A stretch of 64,000 nucleotides of DNA, from contig CAWZYM010000139.1 of NCBI GenBank assembly GCA_963966185.1, forward strand, positions 310,001 through 374,000, read 5' to 3'. This DNA comes from Rhabditoides inermis (lineage: Eukaryota > Nematoda > Chromadorea > Rhabditida > Rhabditidae). Of the stretch, positions 21,241 to 34,689 are shown piece by piece (position 1 is the stretch's first letter; each line of letters begins with the position of its first letter). The notes under the pieces are model-generated. The model saw nothing but the letters and a program-made list of their open reading frames with translations. It was not told the origin of the DNA and did not search any database. Both the position numbers and the translations under genes were made by a program.

Positions 21241-23887
21241 TCACAAGCACTTGTGAGAGTTATACACAACTGCAATTGGATCTTCTATTCGCATTCAATA
21301 TATACTTTTTTGAAAAACCCGAAATGTCTGAAAAAAACATTGGGCTTTTTCGTAAAGGTAGATCGAGGTGTTCTGTCTGTGCATATTCGACGACCGATCT
21401 AGGATCGGTTGTAGCTATCTGAAGCTTGACTCCTGCGGAGATACAGGACCGTTGTGTGCTCACGTTTCAAAATACATGGTGCTCTCGCCCTTGGTAGCGA
21501 GGAGACTGGGGCAAGGGAAGAGAGGGAGAGAGGGGGAGAAAGAGAGAGATGAACGATAAGTTTTTCATTCACAAGCACTCGTGAGAGTTATACACAACTG
21601 CATTTGGATTTTCTATTCGCATTCAAATTATACTTTTTTGAAAAAAACCCGAAATGTCTGAAAAAAACATTGGGCTTTTTCGTAAAGGTAGATCGAGGTG
21701 TTCTGTCTGTGCATATTCGACGACCGATCTAGGATCGGTTGTATCTCTTTGAAGCTTGACTCCTGCGAAGATACAGGACCGTTGTGTGCTCACGTTTCAA
21801 AATACATGGTGCTCTCGCCCTTGGTAGCGAGGAGACTGGGGCAAGAGAAGAGAGGGAGAGAGGGGGAGGGGGAGAAAAAGAGAGATGAACGATAACTTTT
21901 TCATTCAAAAGCACTTGTGAGAGTTTTACACAACTGCAACTGGGTCTTCTATTCGCATTCAAAATATACTTTTTGAAAAACCCGAAATGTTTGTAATACA
22001 ATAAACAATGGTCTTCTTCGTAAAGGTAGATCGAGGTGTTCTGTCTGTGCATATTCTACGACCGAACTAGGATCGGTTGTAGCTATCTGAAGCTTGACTC
22101 CTGCGGAGATACAGGACCGTTGTGTGCTCACGTTTCAAAATACATGGTGCTCTCGCCCTTGGTAGCGAGGAGACTGGGGCAAGGGAAGAGAGGGAGAGAG
22201 GGGGAGAAAGAGAGAGATGAACGGTAACTTTCTCATTCACAAGCACTTGTGAGAGTTATACACAACTGCAATTGGATCTTCTATTCGCATTCAAATTATA
22301 CTTTTTTGAAAAACCCGAAATGTCTGAAAAAAACATTGGGCTTTTTCGTAAAGGTAGATCGAGGTGTTCTGTCTGTGCATATTCGACGACCGATCTAGGA
22401 TCGGTTGTATCTAACTGAAGCTTGACTCCTGCGAAGATACAGGACCGTTGTGTGCTCACGTTTCAAAATACATGGTGCTCTCGCCCTTGGTAGCGAGGAG
22501 ACTGGGGCAAGAGAAGAGAGGGAGAGAGGGGGAGAAAGAGAGAGATGAACGATAACTTTTCATTCACAAGCACTTGTGAGAGTTATACACAACTGCAACT
22601 GGGTCTTCTATTCGCATTCAAAATATACTTTTTGAAAAACCCGAAATGTTTGAAATACAATAAACAATGGTCTTCTTCGTAAAGGTAGATCGAGGTGTTC
22701 TGTCTGTGCATATTCTACGACCGAACTAGGATCGGTTGTAGCTATCTGAAATTGGACTCCTGCAAAGATACAGGACCGTTGTGTGCTCACGTTTCAAAAT
22801 ACATGGTGCTCTTGCCCTTGGTAGCGAGGAGACTGGGGCAAGAGAAGAGAGGGAGAGAGGAGGAGAAAGATAGAGATGAACGATAACTTTTCATTCACAA
22901 GCACTTGTGAGAGTTAAACACAACTGCAACTAGGCCTTCTATTCGCATTCAAAATATACTTTTTGAAAAACCCGAAATGTCTGAAATACAATAAACAATG
23001 GTCTTCTTCGTAAAGGTAGATCGAGGTGTTCTGTCTGTGCATATTCGACGACCGATCTAGGATCGGTTGTAGCTATCTGAAGTTTGACTCCTGCGAAGAT
23101 ACAGGACCGTTGTGTGCTCACGTTTCGAAATACATGGTGCTCTCGCCCTTGGTAGCGAGGAGACTGGGGCAAGGGAAGAGAGGGAGAGAAGGGGAGAAAG
23201 AGAGAGATGAACGATAACTTTTTCATTCACAAGCACTTGTGAGAGTTATACACAACTGCAATTGGATCTTCTATTCGCATTCAAATTATACTTTTTAGAA
23301 AAACCGAAATGTCTGAAAAAAAACATTGGGCTTTTTCGTAAAGGTAGATCGAGGTGTTCTGTCTGTGCATATTCGACGACCGATCTAGGATCGGTTGTAG
23401 CTATCTGAAGCTTGACTCCTGCGAAGATACAAGACCGTTGTGTGCTCACGTTTCAAAATACATGGTGCTCTTGCCCTTGGTAGCGAGAAGACTGGGGCAA
23501 GAGAAGAGAGGTAGAGAGGGGGAGAAAGAGAGAGATAAACGATAACTTTTTCACTTGTGAGAGTTGGACACAACTGCAACTGGTTCTTCTATTAGCATTC
23601 AAATTATACTTTCAGAAAAGCCCGAAATGTCTGAAAAAAACAATGGGCTTCTTCGTAACGAAAATCGGTGTTTTCTGTCTGTGCATATTCGACGACCGAT
23701 CTAGGATCGGTTGTAGCTATCTGAAGCTTGACTCCTGCGGAGGTACAGGACCGTTGTGTGCTCACGTTTCAAAATACATGGTGCTCTCGCCCTTGGTAGC
23801 GAGGAGACTGGGGCAAGGGAAGAGAGGTAGGTTTCAAAATACATGGTGCTCTCGCCCTTGGTAGCGAGGAGACTGGGGCAAGGGAAG
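21241..23887 (+). repeat. Satellite across the macro-unit junction
   Basis: Anchors begin at 21368, 21698, 22036 (end of copy 1), then 22364, 22695, 23026, 23354 and 23670 (start of copy 2). No special sequence marks 22163/22164; the boundary is arbitrary because base 1 of the window sets the phase. The 65-bp partial duplication recurs at 23766-23887. Confidence 0.92.
23766..23887 (+). repeat. 65-bp partial duplication, copy 2
   Basis: Same structure as 1603-1724 at an offset of 22,163, again running directly into the insert. Sharing this scar shows that insert and flank were copied together. Confidence 0.9.
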
Positions 23888-24663
23888 AAAGCGCGTTCGA
23901 GGATGGATCAAAGCCATCCTCACTTCTCATTTTCCCGTCCCCGCGAGCGGTTGCCCCTTCCCGCGCTCCCTCGAATGACCACCCGACGACAATGAAAGTC
24001 ACCGCCGCCGCCGCTTGGATATGAGGTTTCGTGGAGTATCGACTAATTCTCAAATTGAAGCCGTTCACTGTGAGACGATAAGGCAACGCCAAATAAGCCT
24101 GTGGAAGTGCAACTAGTCGGCGAAGCGCGGAATCTCAATTGGAGGAAAGTAAGGTACAAAGCGAAGGCGAATTGAAGGGCAACGGCGGCATCCGCAACCG
24201 GAAGAGAAGTACGCTGCTGTTATCGATCGATATCCGGAGCCGTTCACTGTGAGACGATAAGGAGGAGCCAAATAAGCCTGTTGGGAGTGCACATAGTCGG
24301 TAACTCACGGATTTCTTGGATTTCGCTACATGATAGTGACAAATGGATCGACCGGGAGCAAGTATGCAAATGGTCGCGAGAAGCTCGAGAACGTTCGACG
24401 GTAGACGCAAGGTGGTCCATAAGGCTCACGCGTTCGAGGATGGATCAAAGCCGCATACTCTATATCGGATAAGAAGACGGATGTCTGAAGACGTGACTGG
24501 ATTCCTCTCTCCGCATATGCTGTAATGCCAACAGTGTCTGGAGAAAGTGAAACCCCGCAAATCGAATACGAACAGTTCCAAACCGTAGCTGTACTACTTC
24601 ATTGTTCGATTTGTGTGTGTGTCATAACAACTTATGAATAAACTATTCTAATATTCTATTCTA
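23888..24663 (+). other. Unidentified 776-bp non-satellite insert, copy 2
   Basis: It matches 1725-2500 over its full length at an offset of 22,163, and I saw no difference by eye. The left flank CAAGGGAAG and right flank AGAGGGAGAG are identical to copy 1. The direct repeats are at 23892-23915 with 24429-24452 and at 24060-24133 with 24239-24312; AATAAA is at 24637-24642. Two independent insertions at the same base are very unlikely, so this is one insertion followed by segmental duplication. Confidence 0.88.
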
Positions 24664-27508
24664 AGAGGGAGAGAGGGGGAGAAAGAGAGAGATGAACGAT
24701 AACTTTTTCATTCACACGCACTTGTGAGAGTTATACGCAACTGCAATTGGATCTTCTATTCGCATTCAAATTATACTTTTTTGAAAAACCCGAAATGTCG
24801 GAAAAAAACATTGGGCTTTTTCGTAACAAAAATCGATGTGTTCTGTCTGTGCATATTCGACGACCGATCTAGGATCAGTTGTATCTATTTGAAGCTTGAC
24901 TCCTGCGAAGATACAGGACCGTTGTGTGCTCACGTTTCAAAATACATGGTGCTCTCGCCCTTGGTAGCGAGGAGACTGGGGCAAGAGAAGAGAGGGAGAG
25001 AGGGGGAGAAAGAGAGAGATGAACGATAACATACTCATTCAAAAGCACTTGTGAGAGTTATACACAACACAACTGGGTCTTCTATTCGCATTCAAAGTTT
25101 CCTTTTGAAAAACCCGAATTGTCTGAAAAAACAATGGGCTTTTTCGTAACGAAAATAGATGTTTTCTGTCTGTGCATATTCGACGACCGATCTAGGATCG
25201 GTTGTAGCTATCTGAAGCTTGACTCCTGCCAAGATACAGGACCGTTGTGTGCTCACGTTTCAAAATACATGGTGCTCTTGCCCTTGGTAGCGAGGAGACT
25301 GGGGCAAGAGAAGAGAGGGAGAGAGGGGGAGAAAGAGAGAGATGAACGATAACTTTTTCATTCACAAGCACTTGTGAGAGTTATACACAACTGCAACTGG
25401 GTCTTCTATGCGCATTCAAATTATACTTTTTGAAAAACCCGAAACGTCTGAAAAACAATAAACAATGGTCTTCTTCGTAAAGGTAAATCGAGGTGTTCTG
25501 TCTGTGCATATTCGACCGCCGATCTAGAATCGGTTGTAGCTATCTGAAGCTTGACTTCTGCAAAGTTACAGGACCGTTGTGTGCTCACATTTCAAAATAC
25601 ATGGTGCTCTCGCCCTTGGTAGCGAGGAGACTGGGGCAAGAGAAGAGAGGTAGAGAGGGGGAGAAAGAGAGAGATGAACGATAACTCTTTCATTCACAAG
25701 CATTTGTGAGAATTATACACAACTGCAACTGGGTCTTCTATTCGCATTCAAACTATACATTTTGAAAAACCCGAAATGTCTGAGAAAAACAATGGGCTTT
25801 TTCGTAAGGAAAATCGAGGTGTTCTGTCTGTGCATATTCGACGACCGATCTAGGATCGGTTGTAGCTATTTGAAGCTTGACTTCTGAAAAGATACAGGAC
25901 CGTTGTGTTCTCACGTTTCAAAATACATGGTGCTCTCGCCCTTGGTAGCGAGGAGACTGGGGCAAGGGAAGAGAGGGAGAGAGAGAGGAGAAAGAGAGAG
26001 GTGAACGATAACTTTTTCATTCAAAAGCACTTGTGAGAGTTATACACAACTGCAACTGGGTCTTCTATTCGCATTAAAATTATACTTGAGTTATACACAA
26101 CTGCAACTGGGTCTTCTATTCGCATTCAAATTATACATTCTGAAAAACCCGAAATGTCTGAGAAAAACAATGGGCTTTTTCGTAAGGAAAATCGAGGTGT
26201 TCTGTCTGTGCATATTCGACGACCGAACTAGGATCGGTTGTAGCTATTTGAAGCTTGACTTCTGAAAAGATACAGGACCGTTGTGTGCTCACGTTTCAAA
26301 ATACATGGTGCTCTCGCCCTTGGTAGCGAGGAGACTGGGGCAAGGGAAGAGAGGGAGAGAGGGGGAGAAAGAGAGAGGTGAACGATAACTTTTTCATTCA
26401 AAAGCACTTGTGAGAGTTATACACAACTGCAACTGGGTCTTCTATTCGCATTTTAATTGTACATTTTGAAAAACCCGAAATGTCTGAAAAAAAAACAATG
26501 GGCTGTTTCGTAACGAAATTGAGGTGTTCTGTCTGTGCATATTCGACGACCGATCTAGGATCGGTTGTAGCCATTTGAAACTTAACTTCTGCAAAGTTAC
26601 AGGACCGTTGTGTGCTCACGTTTCAAAATACATGGTGCTCTCGCCCTTGGTAGCGAGGAGACTGGGGCAAGAGAAGAAAGGGAGAGAGGGGGATAAAGAG
26701 AGAGATGAACGATAACTTTTTCATTCAAAAGCACTTGTGAGAGTAATACACAACTGCAACTAGGTCTTCTATTCGCATTCGAATTATACATTTTGAAAAA
26801 CCCGAAATGTCTGAGAAAAACAATGGTCTTCTTCGTAAAGGTAGATCGAGGTGTTCTGTCTGTGCATATTCGACGACCGATCTAGGATCGGTTGTAGCTA
26901 TCTGAAGCTTGACTCCTGCGAAAAAACAGGACCGTTGTGTGCTCACGTTTCAAAATACATGGTGCTCTCGCCCTTGGTAGCGAGGAGACTGGGGCAAGAG
27001 AAGAGAGGTAGAGAGGGGGAGAAAGAGAGAGATGAACGATAACTTTTTCATTCACAAGCACTTGTGAGAGTTATACACAACTGCAACTGGGTCTTCTATG
27101 CGCATTCAAATTATACTTTTTGAAAAACCCGAAACGTCTGAAAAACAATAAACAATGGTCTTCTTCGTAAAGGTAAATCGAGGTGTTCTGTCTGTGCATA
27201 TTCGACCGCCGATCTAGAATCGGTTGTAGCTATCTGAAGCTTGACTTCTGCAAAGTTACAGGACCGTTGTGTGCTCACATTTCAAAATACATGGTGCTCT
27301 CGCCCTTGGTAGCGAGGAGACTGGGGCAAGAGAAGAGAGGTAGAGAGGGGGAGAAAGAGAGAGATGAACGATAACTTTTTCATTCACAAGCATTTGTGAG
27401 AATTATACACAACTGCAACTGGGTCTTCTATTCGCATTCAAACTATACATTTTGAAAAACCCGAAATGTCTGAGAAAAACAATGGGCTTTTTCGTAAGGA
27501 AAATCGAG
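24664..27508 (+). repeat. Satellite, copy 2 equivalent of monomers 6-13
   Basis: Anchors begin at 24838, 25161, 25493, 25819, 26197, 26524, 26851 and 27183. The order matches copy 1 from 2675 to 5023. The 51-bp duplication is at 26037-26138. The poly-A run before the 26524 anchor is 3 bases shorter than its partner near 4325. Confidence 0.93.
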
Positions 27509-28492
27509 GTGTTCTGTCTGTGCATATTCGACGACCGATCTAGGATCGGTTGTAGCTATTTGAAGCTTGACTTCTGAAAAGATACAGGACCGTTGTGTGC
27601 TCACGTTTCAAAATACATGGTGCTCTCGCCCTTGGTAGCGAGGAGACTGGGGCAAGGGAAGAGAGGGAGAGAGAGAGGAGAAAGAGAGAGGTGAACGATA
27701 ACTTTTTCATTCAAAAGCACTTGTGAGAGTTATACACAACTGCAACTGGGTCTTCTATTCGCATTAAAATTATACTTTTTGAAAAACCCGCAATGTCTGA
27801 AAAAACAATGGGCTTTTTCGTAACGAAAATCGATGAGTTCTGTCTGTGCATATTCGACGACCGATCTAGGATCGGTTGTATCTATCTGAAGCTTGACTCC
27901 TGCGAAGATACAGGACCGTTGTGTGCTCACGTTTCAAAATACATGGTGCTCTCGCCCTTGGTAGCGAGGAGACTGGGGCAAGAGAAGAGAGGGAGAGAGG
28001 GGGAGAAAGAGAGAGATGTACGATAACTTTTTCATTCACAAGCACTTGTGAGAGTTATACACAACTGCAACTGGGTCTTCTATGCGCATTCAAATTATAC
28101 TTTTTGAAAAACCCGAAACGTCTGAAAAACAATAAACAATGGTCTTCTTCGTAAAGGTAAATCGAGGTGTTCTGTCTGTGCATATTCGACGACCGATCTA
28201 GAATCGGTTGTAGCTATCTGAAGCTTGACTTCTGCAAAGTTACAGGACCGTTGTGTGCTCATGTTTCAAAATACATGGTGCTCTCGCCCTTGGTAGCGAG
28301 GAGACTGGGGCAAGAGAAGAGAGGTAGAGAGGGGGAGAAAGAGAGAGATGAACGATAACTTTTTCATTCACAAGCATTTGTGAGAGTTATACACAACTGC
28401 AACTGGGTCTTCTATTCGCATTCAAATTATACATTTTGAAAAACCCGAAATGTCTGAGAAAAACAATGGGCTTTTTCGTAAGGAAAATCGAG
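27509..28492 (+). repeat. 984-bp trimer, first copy
   Basis: Three monomers (27509, 27835, 28167) match copy 1 monomers at 5349, 5675 and 6006. The block is repeated directly downstream; in copy 1 it is single. Confidence 0.88.
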
Positions 28493-29476
28493 GTGTTCTG
28501 TCTGTGCATATTCGACGACCGATCTAGGATCGGTTGTAGCTATTTGAAGCTTGACTTCTAAAAAGATACAGGACCGTTGTGTGCTCACGTTTCAAAATAC
28601 ATGGTGCTCTCGCCCTTGGTAGCGAGGAGACTGGGGCAAGGGAAGAGAGGGAGAGAGAGAGGAGAAAGAGAGAGGTGAACGATAACTTTTTCATTCAAAA
28701 GCACTTGTGAGAGTTATACACAACTGCAACTGGGTCTTCTATTCGCATTAAAATTATACTTTTTGAAAAACCCGCAATGTCTGAAAAAACAATGGGCTTT
28801 TTCGTAACGAAAATCGATGAGTTCTGTCTGTGCATATTCGACGACCGATCTAGGATCGGTTGTATCTATCTGAAGCTTGACTCCTGCGAAGATACAGGAC
28901 CGTTGTGTGCTCACGTTTCAAAATACATGGTGCTCTCGCCCTTGGTAGCGAGGAGACTGGGGCAAGAGAAGAGAGGGAGAGAGGGGGAGAAAGAGAGAGA
29001 TGTACGATAACTTTTTCATTCACAAGCACTTGTGAGAGTTATACACAACTGCAACTGGGTCTTCTATGCGCATTCAAATTATACTTTTTGAAAAACCCGA
29101 AACGTCTGAAAAACAATAAACAATGGTCTTCTTCGTAAAGGTAAATCGAGGTGTTCTGTCTGTGCATATTCGACGACCGATCTAGAATCGGTTGTAGCTA
29201 TCTGAAGCTTGACTTCTGCAAAGTTACAGGACCGTTGTGTGCTCATGTTTCAAAATACATGGTGCTCTCGCCCTTGGTAGCGAGGAGACTGGGGCAAGAG
29301 AAGAGAGGTAGAGAGGGGGAGAAAGAGAGAGATGAACGATAACTTTTTCATTCACAAGCATTTGTGAGAGTTATACACAACTGCAACTGGGTCTTCTATT
29401 CGCATTCAAATTATACATTTTGAAAAACCCGAAATGTCTGAGAAAAACAATGGGCTTTTTCGTAAGGAAAATCGAG
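28493..29476 (+). repeat. 984-bp trimer, second copy
   Basis: Monomers at 28493, 28819 and 29151 repeat the preceding trimer. The 28493 unit starts like the copy 1 monomer at 6332 (TGAGAGTTATAC, TTCAAATTATAC) and ends like the one at 5349 (GGGAGAGAGAGAGGAG), so the exchange point lies within it. It also has a private change, CTTCTAAAAAGATAC. Confidence 0.88.
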
Positions 29477-31442
29477 GTGTTCTGTCTGTGCATATTCGAC
29501 GACCGATCTAGGATCGGTTGTAGCTTTTTGAAGCTTGACTTCTGAAAAGATACAGGACCGTTGTGTGCTCACGTTTCAAAATACATGGTGCTCTCGCCCT
29601 TGGTAGCGAGGAGACTGGGGCAAGGGAAGAGAGGGAGAGAGGGGGAGAAAGAGAGAGGTGAACGATAACTTTTTCATTCAAAAACACTTGTGAGAGTTAT
29701 ACACAACTGCAACCGGGTCTTCTATTCGCATTAAAATTATATTTTTTGAAAAACCCGAAATGTCTGAAAAAAACAATGGGCTTTTTCGTAACGAAAATCG
29801 ATGAGTTCTGTCTGTGCATATTCGACGACCGATCTAGGATCGGTTGTATTTATCTGAAGCTTGACTCCTGCGAAGATACAGGACCGTTGTGTGCTCACGT
29901 TTCAAAATACATGGTGCTCTCGCCCTTGGTAGCGAGGAGACTGGGGCAAGGGAAGAGAGGGAGAGAGGGGGGGGAAAGAGAGAGATGAACGATAACTTTT
30001 TCATTCACAAGCACTTGTGAAAGTTATATACAACTGCAACTGGGTCTTCTATTCGCTTTCAAAGTATACTTTTTGAAAACCTGAATTGTCTGAAAAAAAA
30101 ACAATGGGCTTTTTCGTAACGAAAATCGATGTTTTCTGTCTGTGCATATTCGACGACCGATCTAGGATCGGTTGTATCTATCTGAAGGTTGACTCCTGCG
30201 AAGAAACAGGACTGTTGTGTGCTCACGTTTCAAAATACATGGTGCTCTCGCCCTTGGTAGCGAGGAGACTGGGGCAAGAGAAGAGAGGGAGAGAGGGGGA
30301 GAAAGAGAGAGATGAACGATAACTTTTTCATTCACAAGCATTTGTGAGAATTATACACAACTGCAACTGGGTCTTCTATGCGCATTCAAATTATACTTTT
30401 TGAAAAACCCGAAACGTCTGAAAAACAATAAACAATGGTCTTCTTCGTAAAGGTTAATCGAGGTGTTCTGTCTGTGCATATTCGACGACCGATCTAGAAT
30501 CAGTTGTAGCTATCTGAAACTTGACTTCTGCGAAGTTACAGGACCGTTGTGTGCTCACGTTTCAAAATACATGGTGCTCTCGCCCTTGGTAGCGAGGAGA
30601 CTGGGGCAAGAGAAGAGAGGGAGAGAGGGGGAGAAAGAGAGATATGAACGATAACTTTTTCATTCACAAGCATTTGTGAGAATTATACACAACTGCAATT
30701 GGGTCTTCTATTCGCATTCAAATAATACTTTTTGAAAAACCCGAAATGTCTGAAAAAAAACAATGGTCTTCTTCGTAAAGGTAAATCGAGGTGTTCTGTC
30801 TGTGCATTTTTGACGACCGATCTAGGATCGGTTGTAGCTAACTGAAGCTTGACTCCTGCATAGTTACAGGACCGTTGTGTGCTCACGTTTCAAAATACAT
30901 GGTGCTCTCGCCCTTGGTAGCGAGGAGACTGGGGCAAGGGAAGAGAGGGAGAGAGAGAGGAGAAAGAGAGAGGTGAACGATAACTTTTTCATTCAAAAGC
31001 ACTTGTGAGAGTTATACACAACTGCAACTGGGTCTTCTATTCGCATTAAAATTATACTTTTTGAAAAACCCGCAATGTCAGATAAAACAATGGGCTTTTT
31101 CGTAACGAAAATCGATGAGTTCTGTCTGTGCATATTCGACGACCGATCTAGAATCGGTTGTATCTATCTGAAGCTTGACTCCTGCGAAGATACAGGACCG
31201 TTGTGTGCTCACGTTTCAAAATACATGGTGCTCTCGCCCTTGGTAGCGAGGAGACTGGGCAAGAGAAGAGAGGTAGAGAGGGGGAGAAAGAGAGAGATGA
31301 ACGATAACTTTTTCATTTACAAGCACTTGTGAGAGTTTTACACAACTGCAATTGGGTCTTCTATTCGCATTCAAATTATACTTTTTGAAAAACCCGAAAT
31401 GTCTGAAAAAAACAATGGTCTTCTTCGTAAAGGTAAATCGAG

Positions 31443-31769
31443 GTGTTCTGTCTGTGCATATTCGACGACCGATCTAGGATCGGTTGTAGCTACCTGAAGC
31501 TTGACTTCTGCTAAGTTACAGGATCGTTGTGTGCTCATGTTTCAAAACACATGGTGCTCTTGCCCTCGGTAGCGAGGAGACTGGGGCAAGAGAAGAGAGG
31601 GAGAGAGGGGGAGAAAGAGAGATATGAACGATAACTTTTTCATTCACAAGCATTTGTGAGAATTATACACAACTGCAATTGGGTCTTCTATTCGCATTCA
31701 AATAATACTTTTTGAAAAACCCGAAATGTCTGAAAAAAACAATGGTCTTCTTCGTAAAGGTAAATCGAG
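31443..31769 (+). repeat. Chimeric monomer (8297-type to 8623-type)
   Basis: It begins with GCTACCTGAAGC and ATCGTTGTG, like the monomer at 8297, and continues with TTCAAAACACATGG and CCCTCGG, like the one at 8623. The exchange point lies between about 31525 and 31547. Confidence 0.85.
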
Positions 31770-32095
31770 GTGTTCTGTCTGTGCATTTTTGACGACCGAC
31801 CTAGGATCGGTTGTAGCTATCTGAAGCTTGACTCCTGCATAGTTACGGGACCGTTGTGTGCTCACGTTTCAAAATACATGGTGCTCTCGCCCTTGGAAGC
31901 GAAGAGACTGGGCAAGAGAAGAGAGGTAGAGAGGGGGAGAAAGAGAGAGATGAACGATAACTTTTTCATTTACAAGCACTTGTGAGAGTTTTACACAACT
32001 GCAATTGGGTCTTCTATTCGCATTCAAATTATACTTTTTGAAAAACCCGAAATGTCTGAAAAAAACAATGGTCTTCTTCGTAAAGGTAAATCGAG
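31770..32095 (+). repeat. Chimeric monomer (8950-type to 9276-type)
   Basis: It begins with GACCGACCTAGG and CCTTGGAAGCG, like 8950, then switches to ACTGGGCAAGAG and GAGGTAGAG, like 9276. The exchange point lies between 31898 and about 31912. A private change gives GCGAAGAG. Confidence 0.85.
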
Positions 32096-34357
32096 GTGTT
32101 CTGTCTGTGCATATTCGACGACCGATCTAGGATCGGTTGTAGCTATCTGAAGCTTGACTTCTGCTAAGTTACAGGATCGTTGTGTGCTCATGTTTCAAAA
32201 TACATGGTGCTCTCGCCCTTGGTAGCGAGGAGACTGGGGCAAGAGAAGAGAGGTAGAGAGGGGGAGAAAGAGAGAGATGAACGATAACTTTTACATTCAC
32301 AAGCACTTGTGAGAGTTATACACAACTGCAACCCGGGGTTTCTATTCGCATTCAAATTATACATTTTGAAAAACCCGAAATGTCTGAGAAAAACAATGGG
32401 CTTTTTCGTAACGAAAATCGATGTTTTCTGTCTGTGCATATTCGACGACCGATCTAGGATCGGTTGTAGCTATCTGAAGCTTGACTTCTGCAGAGTTACA
32501 GGACCGTTGTGTGCTCATGTTTCAAAACACATGGTGCTCTTGCCCTCGGTAGCGAGGAGACTGGGGCAAGAGAAGAGAGGGAGAGAGGGGGAGAAAGAGA
32601 GAGATGAACGATAACTTTTTTCAATCACAAGCACTTGTGAGAGTTATATACAACTGCAACTGGGTCTTCTATTCGCATTCAAATTATACTTTTTGAAAAA
32701 CCCGAAATGTCTGAAAAAAAACATTGGGCTTTTTCGTAACGAAAATCGATGTTTTCTGTCTGTGCATATTCGACGACCGATCTAGAATCGGTTGTATCTA
32801 TCTGAAGCTTGACTCCTGCAAAGATACAGGACCGTTGTGTGCTCACGTTTCAAAATACATGGTGCTCTCGCCCTTTGTAGCGAGGAGACTGGGGCGAGAG
32901 AAGAGAGGTAAAGAGGGGGAGAAAGAGAGAGATAAACGATAACTTTTTCATTCACAAGCACTTGTGAGAGTTGAACACAACTGCAACTGGGTCTTCTATT
33001 TGCATTCAAATTATACTTTTTGAAAAACCCGAAACGTCTGGAAAACAATAAACAATGATCTTCTTCGTAAAGGTAAATCGAGGTGTTCTGTCTGTGCATA
33101 TTCGACGACCGATATAGGAACGGTTGTATTCATCTGAAGCTTGATTCCTGCGAAGATACAGGACCGTTGCTCACGTTTCAAAATACATGGTGCTCTCGCC
33201 CTTGGTAGCGAGGAGACTGGGGCAAGGGAAGAGAGGGAGAGAGGGGGAAAAAGAGAAAGATGAACGATAACTTTTTCATTCAATAGCACTTGTGAAAGTT
33301 TTACACAACTGCGATTGAGTCTTCTATTCGCATTTAAATTATACTTTTTGAAAAACCCGAAACGTCTGAAAAAAAAACATTGGGCTTTTTCGTAACGAAA
33401 ATCGATGTGTTCTGTCTGTGCATATTCGACGACCGATCTTGGATCGGTTGTTTTCTCTTTGAAGCTTGACTCCTGCGAAGATACAGGACCGTTGTGTGCT
33501 CACGTTTCAAAATACATGGTGCTCTCGCCCTTGGTAGCGAGAAGACTGGGGCAAGAGAAGAGAGGGAGAGAGGGGGAGAAAGAGAGAGATGAACGATAAC
33601 TTTTTCATTCGATAGCACTTGTGAGAGTTATACACAACTGCAATTGGATCTTCTATTCGCATTCAAATTATACTTTTTAGAAAAACCAAAATGTCTGAAA
33701 AAAAATTGGGCTTTTTCGTAAAGGTAGATCAAGGTGTTCTGTCTGTGCATTTTCGACGACCGATCTAGGATCGGTTGTAGCTATCTGAAGCTTGACTCCT
33801 GCATAGTTACAGGACCGTTGTGTGCTCACGTTTCAAAATACATGGTGCTCTCGCCCTTGGTAGCGAGGAGACTTGGGCAAGAGAAGAGATAACTTTTCAT
33901 TCACAAGCACTTGTGAGAGTTATACACAACTGCAACTGGGTCTTCTATTCGCATTCAAAATATACTTTTTGAAAAACCCGAAATGTTCGAAATACAATAA
34001 ACAATGGTCTTCTTCGTAAAGGTAGATCGAGGTGTTCTGTCTGTGCATATTCGACGACCGAACTAGGATCGGTTGTAGCTATCTGAAGCTTGACTCCTGC
34101 GAAGATACGGGACCGTTGTGTGCTCACGTTTCAAAATACATGGTGCTCTCGCCCTTGGTAGCGAGGAGACTGGGGCAAGGGAAGAGAGGGAGAGAGGGGG
34201 AGAAAGAGAGAGGTGAACGATAACTTTTTCATTCAAAAACACTTGTGAGAGTTATACACAACTGCAACCGGGTCTTCTATTCGCATTAAAATTATATTTT
34301 TTGAAAAACCCGAAATGTCTGAAAAAAACAATGGGCTTTTTCGTAACGAAAATCGAT

Positions 34358-34689
34358 GAGTTCTGTCTGTGCATATTCGACGACCGATCTAGGATCGGTT
34401 GTATCTATCTGAAGGTTGACTCCTGCGAAGAAACAGGACCGTTGTGTGCTCACGTTTCAAAATACATGGTGCTCTCGCCCTTGGTAGCGAGGAGACTGGG
34501 GCAAGAGAAGAGAGGGAGAGAGGGGGAGAAAGAGAGAGATGAACGATAACTTTTTCATTCACAAGCATTTGTGAGAATTATACACATTTGCAACTGGGTC
34601 TTCTATGCGCATTCAAATTATACTTTTTGAAAAACCCGAAACGTCTGAAAAACAATAAACAATGGTCTTCTTCGTAAAGGTTAATCGAG
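34358..34689 (+). repeat. Chimeric monomer (11866-type to 12199-type)
   Basis: It begins with AATCGATGAG, like 11866, and continues with TATCTATCTGAAGGTTGAC, like 12199. The exchange interval, about 34361-34404, spans the main dyad. Confidence 0.85.

Larger units (their letters stand above)
1..22163. repeat. Macro-unit copy 1 (65 monomers + insert, 22,163 bp)
   Basis: Base 1 aligns with base 22164, and the same order of monomer variants and the same insert follow. The monomer at 201 recurs at 22364, the partial monomer at 1507 at 23670, and the insert at 1725 at 23888, all with an offset of exactly 22,163. The offset stays constant to about 4320, then shifts by 3 in a poly-A run. The left end is open because homology already exists at base 1. 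I noticed single-base differences at 122/22285, 484/22647, 2574/24737 and 2994/25157; this list is not exhaustive. Confidence 0.93.
29477..34689 (+). repeat. Copy 2 equivalent of the 16-monomer unit, with three monomers lost
   Basis: Anchors begin at 29477, 29803, 30131, 30463, 30791, 31117, 31443, 31770, 32096, 32423, 32751, 33083, 33407, 33734, 34032 and 34358. Compared with 6332-12199, one monomer is missing at each of three places, where a chimeric monomer joins two neighbours (31443, 31770, 34358). Elsewhere the variants match in order. Confidence 0.88.

Noticed and set aside
22163..22164. A special junction sequence between macro-units
   Set aside because: The coordinate only reflects where the window begins. 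Sequence on both sides is ordinary monomer, and the true exchange point cannot be placed.
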